Shown here: positions 6,686-9,925 of the stretch, piece by piece | How the letters are laid out: each line of letters begins with the position of its first letter | How positions within the stretch are numbered: position 1 is the stretch's first letter | Source of the DNA: Frankiaceae bacterium | GTDB taxonomy: Bacteria; Actinomycetota; Actinomycetes; JAFAQI01 | Direction: 5' to 3' | Assembly: GCA_030840615.1 (NCBI GenBank) | Contig: JAVEEE010000056.1 | Coordinates: 1 to 9,925 of the forward strand | Length of the DNA: 9,925 nucleotides | Program-made: the position numbers and the translations under genes | The notes under the pieces: generated by a model | What the model saw: the letters and a program-made list of their open reading frames with translations, nothing else | The model's database searches: none | Told to the model about the DNA's origin: nothing

Positions 6686-8188
6686 TCAGCCGTCGCGAAC
6701 GGCGATGAGACCACCGAAGCAGGAGACGTAGGCGACGCCGCCGGGGCCGATCGTGATCGGCGCCCACGCGTTGTCGTAAGCGGGCCCGGTGCCGGTGCGG
6801 ACGCGGGCCACGGTCCGGCCGGTCCGCCAGTCCACGACGGTGAGATACCAGGTGTCGACACCTGGTGCAGTGGGCTGCGGGGAGTAGAGGTAGAGCAGGC
6901 CGTTGCCGCGGGCGAGCTTCGGCACGACGGAGGGAGACAGCACCGGGTTGGTCCACGCGACTCGGCAGCCGTGCCGGCCGACGACGACCTTGGTCAGGCC
7001 GCCGGGCTGGGCCGCGCCCCCGACCCGGGTCGTCGGGTTGAGGTAGCCGGAGTTGTTCTCGACGACGAGGCCACCGTCCCAGCCGACAAGGGAGTTTTCG
7101 CTCGCACTCGCGGCCTTGCCGAACACCGGCACCGAGCAGACCAGCCGTGAGCCCCGCACCTCGTCGCGGCGGTCGTAGACATTGACATGCATCCGAGGGT
7201 CGGCGTTGTCGGTGATGGCGACGTAGTTCCGGCCGAGCATCGTCGGCGTCGTACCGGAGCCCTGGTTGATCTGGCCGACCTTGCGGTGCGCTCCGCGGTC
7301 GTAGCGCACCTTCCACACGACGTAGGGCGTCCCGTCGCGGCGAGCGCGGAACTCGTAGAGCGCGTGGTCGCTCACGACCGACACGCCGTCCTCGCTGACC
7401 GCGTGCGAGTTCTCGATCTCCTCGCCCTTCAGCCACCTGACGTGCACCCGGCCGGTGTGCGGATCGAGGGTGCCGACGCGGCCATATCGGCTGATCCACC
7501 ACAGCCGGCCCTGCCAGTCCGGCAGCACGCCGGTGACCGGGTCGCAGTCGCCCTGGGGCAATGGGTTGGTGTAGGTCGTGCAGTCGTGCGGCAGGTAGCG
7601 GGACAGGTCCCAGTCGTCGTCCTGGCGGAAGCTCCACGTGCCGTCCTGCGCCTGCACGTGGGCGATCCGCTGGATGTGCTGCGCGGCGTCGGCGACGACC
7701 GCGCGGTCGAGGTTGTCGAGGTAGAAGTAGGCGCCGGAGCTGTCGCTGTAGACCTTGTCCAGGTCGGCATGCTCGGCGGCCTGCATCGTCGACGGCCGCG
7801 GTGGCAGCTTGTAGGACGCGAGGTCCTGCAGCGTCTTGGGGTCGACGAGACGCAGGGTGAAGTTCTGAGCACCGCCGCATTGGAGCAGCAGCAGCTTCTC
7901 CGCGGTGACTCCCATGCCGGCGCAGGGGCCCTTGCCGGCGAACGTCACCGTCGACCCGCGGCCCACCGGTCCGGAGAACGGGTGCGTGTCAGAGGCATAG
8001 GTGTCGCCGTGCATCGAGTTGGCACCCGACGTCGACATGTGCGGGTTGGCCGGCAGCCAACCGTGGGCAAGCCGCCCGGCGACCCGCTGCCGCTCCCCAG
8101 CGACGCCGGGGCCGGCCGCCGCCAGCACCGCCACCATGACGGCAGCGCCCACGAGCCGAAGGGCGGGCAGCCGAGAAGCTCTTCCCAT
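6686..8188 (-). CDS. Secreted beta-propeller-like protein of unknown function
   Basis: About 500 residues, numbered here from the ATG at 8188. The N-terminus is a signal peptide: basic n-region (MGRASRLPALR), hydrophobic core LVGAAVMVAVLAAAGP, probable cleavage after GVA near residue 31. The mature part is rich in Trp, Tyr, Asp and Gly. It carries spaced strand-turn units such as LVDPKTLQDL (114-123), TLDPHTGRVHV (241-251) and VVDWRTGRTVARV (451-463), which resemble PQQ/quinoprotein-like propeller blades. Seven cysteines (89, 104, 203, 215, 351, 408, 490) may give disulfides, in keeping with export. No catalytic motif or lipobox is visible. An ATG at 8206 is in frame, but the codons between (CGT, TAT, TTT) are unlike the GC-rich coding pattern, so I prefer 8188; neither start has a good Shine-Dalgarno site. 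It lies 18 bp before cysS and is divergent from a TetR-type regulator that may control it. Function not recognised. Confidence 0.82.
   Translation of the reverse strand: MGRASRLPALRLVGAAVMVAVLAAAGPGVAGERQRVAGRLAHGWLPANPHMSTSGANSMHGDTYASDTHPFSGPVGRGSTVTFAGKGPCAGMGVTAEKLLLLQCGGAQNFTLRLVDPKTLQDLASYKLPPRPSTMQAAEHADLDKVYSDSSGAYFYLDNLDRAVVADAAQHIQRIAHVQAQDGTWSFRQDDDWDLSRYLPHDCTTYTNPLPQGDCDPVTGVLPDWQGRLWWISRYGRVGTLDPHTGRVHVRWLKGEEIENSHAVSEDGVSVVSDHALYEFRARRDGTPYVVWKVRYDRGAHRKVGQINQGSGTTPTMLGRNYVAITDNADPRMHVNVYDRRDEVRGSRLVCSVPVFGKAASASENSLVGWDGGLVVENNSGYLNPTTRVGGAAQPGGLTKVVVGRHGCRVAWTNPVLSPSVVPKLARGNGLLYLYSPQPTAPGVDTWYLTVVDWRTGRTVARVRTGTGPAYDNAWAPITIGPGGVAYVSCFGGLIAVRDG
6847..6866. repeat. 20-bp perfect palindrome inside the secreted-protein gene
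   Basis: ACCAGGTGTC is followed directly by its reverse complement GACACCTGGT. On the - strand it encodes P-G-V-D-T-W (442-447 of the secreted protein), with one flanking base at each end. It lies about 180 bp upstream of the cysS start. It contains a GTCGAC core and two CCWGG sites. It could be a binding site for a dimeric regulator, or chance imposed on coding sequence. Confidence 0.6.
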
Positions 8189-8211
8189 CAGGACAAAATA
8201 ACGCATATGCT
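8182..8211 (+). promoter_or_regulatory. Possible promoter for the tetR-family gene
   Basis: TTCCCA (8182-8187) and TATGCT (8206-8211), 18 bases apart, each match four of six bases of the -35 and -10 consensus. They point to the regulator gene at 8258 and would start transcription near 8218. The -10 lies within the AT-rich palindrome, so binding there would block it. Support is weak and rests on consensus matching by eye. Confidence 0.3.
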
Positions 8212-8214
8212 TTA
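8199..8214. promoter_or_regulatory. Near-perfect 16-bp palindrome, candidate TetR operator
   Basis: TAACGCATATGCTTTA pairs at seven of eight positions about its centre, with a perfect GCATATGC core. It is one of few AT-rich spots in the window and lies in the gap between the divergent regulator and secreted-protein genes, overlapping the possible -10 of the regulator. TetR-family dimers commonly bind such palindromes between their own gene and a divergent target (family knowledge). That this regulator binds here is inference. Confidence 0.45.
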
Positions 8215-8257
8215 GAACGGACAGGGCGGCGGGACCACCGGGAGAGCGGGTGGGCTG

Positions 8258-8902
8258 GTGCGGGACGCGCGGCAGCGGCTGCTCGACGCCGGCGAGGTGC
8301 TCATCGCCGAGCAGGGCGTGGCGATGGTGTCGCTGCGGCAGATCGCCGAGGCTGCGGGACATCGCAACACGTCTGCCGTGGCCTACCACTTCGGCTCCAA
8401 ACGCGCGCTCGTGCAGGCGATCTACGCCGACCGGATGCGAGCGCCCGACCTTCGGCGCCAGCAGCTGCTTGCGGAGCTCGACGCCGCCGGCCGCGGCGAC
8501 GACCTGGCCGCACTTGTCGGGGTCTTCCTGCGGCCGCTGACGGAGACCCTCGAGTCGCGCGGGCCCTCATCGTGGTTGCGATTTCTCGTGAACACCATCT
8601 ACGGCGCGCAGCTGGCGCCTGAGCTGGGTGCCGACGACTCGACCGCCGGCATCCATGAGCTCAGCGAACGCATCGGGCGACACCTCGAGGCGCTGCCTCC
8701 ATCGGTGCGGGCGTTGAGATGGGACGCGTTCGTGCGGTTGGTGCTGCACACGCTCGCCGCCTACGAGGCAGCGATGGCAGTCGACAGGGTGACCGCGCCC
8801 TTGGACGTCGTGGTCGCGGATCTCGCCGAGGTCCTCGTCGCGCTGCTGCGGGCACCCGCCGCGAGCTATGCCGCCACGGCCTCTGCAGTCATGGCAAGGT
8901 GA
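8258..8902 (+). CDS. TetR/AcrR-family transcriptional regulator
   Basis: A 214-residue DNA-binding repressor-type protein. The N-terminal helix-turn-helix spans about residues 5-50: RQRLLDAGEVLIAEQG, then SLRQIAEAAGHRNTSAVAYHFGSKRALV with the family's hallmark Y-H-F-G-S-K segment (43-48). The rest (about 55-200) is helical and should form the ligand-binding and dimerization part; it is variable in this family and the ligand cannot be read from it. The start is GTG at 8258. The frame is open back to a TAG at 8213-8215 with no ATG or GTG between. GGGAGA at 8240-8245 is a weak, distant ribosome site. It is divergent from the secreted-protein/cysS pair across a 69-bp gap with a palindrome, so self-regulation and control of that pair are plausible. 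Its 3' end overlaps the converging rarD by 37 bp. Confidence 0.93.
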   Translation: MRDARQRLLDAGEVLIAEQGVAMVSLRQIAEAAGHRNTSAVAYHFGSKRALVQAIYADRMRAPDLRRQQLLAELDAAGRGDDLAALVGVFLRPLTETLESRGPSSWLRFLVNTIYGAQLAPELGADDSTAGIHELSERIGRHLEALPPSVRALRWDAFVRLVLHTLAAYEAAMAVDRVTAPLDVVVADLAEVLVALLRAPAASYAATASAVMAR

Positions 8903-9768
8903 CGACGCCGGTTCGATGCGCTGTCGACCGTGAACATCAGCAGTGCGATCCACACGAGCAGGAACCCGACGAGCCGACCGAGGCCGAGCGGCTCATGCCG
9001 CAACAGCACACCGAGCAGGAACTGCATCGTCGGCGTCAGGTATTGCATGAGACCCAACCTCGACAGCGGCACGGCGGCAGCAGCACCAGCGAACGCCAGC
9101 AACGGCAGGGCGGTCACCGGTCCGGCGCCCGCCAGCAGGAGCGCGTGTCCCCAGCCGTCGCTGCTGAACGTGCCTGACCCCGTGCCTGCGATCACCAGCA
9201 GATAGCCGAGTGCCAACGGCGCGAGCAGCGAGGTCTCGACGACGAGCCCTTCGACCGGACCGACGCCGACGACCTTCTTGATCAGCCCGTAGGTGCCGAA
9301 GCTGAACGCCAGGGTCAACGCGATCCACGGTGGCCGGCCCGCCTCCACCGTCAGCACGACGACACCACCGGCGGCGACGCCGACCGCAGCCCATTGCACC
9401 CGCCGCAGCCGTTCGCCCAGCACGAACACTCCGAGTGCCACGGTGACCAGCGGGTTGACGAAGTAACCCAACGACGTCTCTACGACGTGTTCGTGGTTGA
9501 CGCCCCAGATGTAAAGGCCCCAGTTGACGGCGATCACGACGGAAGCCAACGACAACAGCGTCAACCGACGGCGATCGCGCGGGAGGCCGGTGCGGGCGCG
9601 GCGCGCGAAGACCAACAACGCCGCGACGAACACCAGCGACCACACCACCCGGTGCGACAGGATCTCCAGTGCACCGGCCGGTTCGAGCAGCGGCCAGTAG
9701 AGCGGGAACAGCCCCCAGGATAGGTACGCCGCGACGCCGAGAAGGGTGCCGCGGCGCTCGTTGCTCAC
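8866..9768 (-). CDS. rarD: RarD-type EamA family membrane transporter
   Basis: A 300-residue integral membrane protein of the drug/metabolite transporter superfamily, RarD branch, the usual length. About ten hydrophobic segments are visible. Branch-typical motifs are GVAAYLSWGLFPLYWPLLEP (11-30) and EILSHRVVWSLVF (35-47) near the N-terminus. NWGLYIWGVNHEHVVETSLG (82-101), just before YFVNPLVTVALGVFVLGERL, marks the end of the first EamA repeat. The LTPTMQFLLGVLLRHEPL segment lies in the second repeat. RarD proteins are probably exporters; the substrate is not established, and the name comes from E. coli chloramphenicol-sensitivity literature. The start is GTG at 9768 (VSNERRG) with no good Shine-Dalgarno site nearby. 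It begins 14 bp after the stop of the upstream acetyltransferase gene, so the two may be co-transcribed. Its 3' end runs 37 bp into the converging regulator gene. Confidence 0.94.
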   Translation of the reverse strand: MSNERRGTLLGVAAYLSWGLFPLYWPLLEPAGALEILSHRVVWSLVFVAALLVFARRARTGLPRDRRRLTLLSLASVVIAVNWGLYIWGVNHEHVVETSLGYFVNPLVTVALGVFVLGERLRRVQWAAVGVAAGGVVVLTVEAGRPPWIALTLAFSFGTYGLIKKVVGVGPVEGLVVETSLLAPLALGYLLVIAGTGSGTFSSDGWGHALLLAGAGPVTALPLLAFAGAAAAVPLSRLGLMQYLTPTMQFLLGVLLRHEPLGLGRLVGFLLVWIALLMFTVDSASNRRRHLAMTAEAVAA

Positions 9769-9782
9769 GCGTTCGACGTTAC

Positions 9783-9925
9783 CTAGGTCTTCTCCGGTGC
9801 GGTTCGGTAGACGTAGTCGTGGTGCACGGCGAAGCCCAGTCGTTCATAGAGGTGGACCGCCGGAGTGTTGTCGGCGCGGACTTGAAGGTAGGCGCGTCGG
9901 GCGCCGCGGGACACCGACCAGCGCA
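9783..9925 (-). CDS. C-terminal end of a GNAT-family N-acetyltransferase (partial)
   Basis: The - strand is open from the window edge to a TAG at 9783-9785 and encodes 46 residues. They include RRAYLQVRADNTPAVHLYER followed by LGF. This is the end of a GNAT fold: a beta strand (YLQVRADN), the N-x-x-A-x-x-L-Y helix that closes the acetyl-CoA site, then the L-G-F turn and last strand. Proteins of this family transfer an acetyl group from acetyl-CoA to an amine. The substrate-binding half and the A-type acetyl-CoA loop lie outside the window, so the substrate cannot be told. The sequence resembles the RimI-like or MshD-like end, but that cannot be settled from 46 residues. The stop lies within ACCTAGGT (9781-9788), and rarD starts 14 bp downstream. 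Confidence 0.85.
   Translation of the reverse strand, partial: RWSVSRGARRAYLQVRADNTPAVHLYERLGFAVHHDYVYRTAPEKT

Noticed and set aside
7187..8215. A 342-codon + strand open frame opposite the secreted-protein gene
   Set aside because: The - strand reading has a signal peptide and patterned propeller-like repeats. The + strand product is V/G/A/R-rich with no signal peptide or motifs.

Overview
The window comes from a GC-rich bacterium, most likely a member of the Actinomycetota. The signs are strong G/C bias at third codon positions, frequent GTG starts, and proteins of actinobacterial type. I cannot name the genus. Nearly all of the window is coding; no gene-free stretch exceeds about 70 bases.

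Left part (1-5236, + strand): a chemosensory cluster read in one direction. It holds the tail of one methyl-accepting receptor, then a complete second receptor with a six-helix membrane domain. Next comes a hybrid CheA kinase with a C-terminal receiver domain, and then a small receiver-GAF protein. Spacing is tight (66, 30 and 13 bp) and the last two genes have clear Shine-Dalgarno sites, so they are probably one operon. The two receptors are paralogs: the last 45 residues are about half identical. The likely chain is membrane-linked stimulus, receptor, CheA (H50), then the CheA receiver (D653) and the receiver-GAF protein (D52). No CheW, CheR, CheB or flagellar gene is visible, so the output (flagellar or other) is open.

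Middle part (5255-8257): the chemosensory operon converges with a - strand pair. That pair is a secreted beta-propeller-like protein of unknown function followed, 18 bp later, by a cysteinyl-tRNA synthetase (cysS). The two converging stop codons lie in the arms of one perfect inverted repeat, a candidate two-way terminator. A 20-bp perfect palindrome lies inside the propeller gene, about 180 bp upstream of cysS.

Right part (8199-9925): a TetR-family regulator is transcribed divergently from the secreted protein, across an AT-rich gap holding a near-perfect 16-bp palindrome (candidate operator). The regulator's 3' end overlaps by 37 bp the 3' end of a - strand RarD-type EamA transporter. Upstream of rarD is the C-terminal end of a GNAT acetyltransferase that runs off the window.

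I found no RNA genes, CRISPR arrays, insertion sequences or signs of recent transfer. Nothing here is plainly a new system. The most unusual items are the receptor's altered tip with its intramembrane-type sensor, the stand-alone REC-GAF partner of a hybrid CheA, and the propeller-cysS pair with its internal palindrome.
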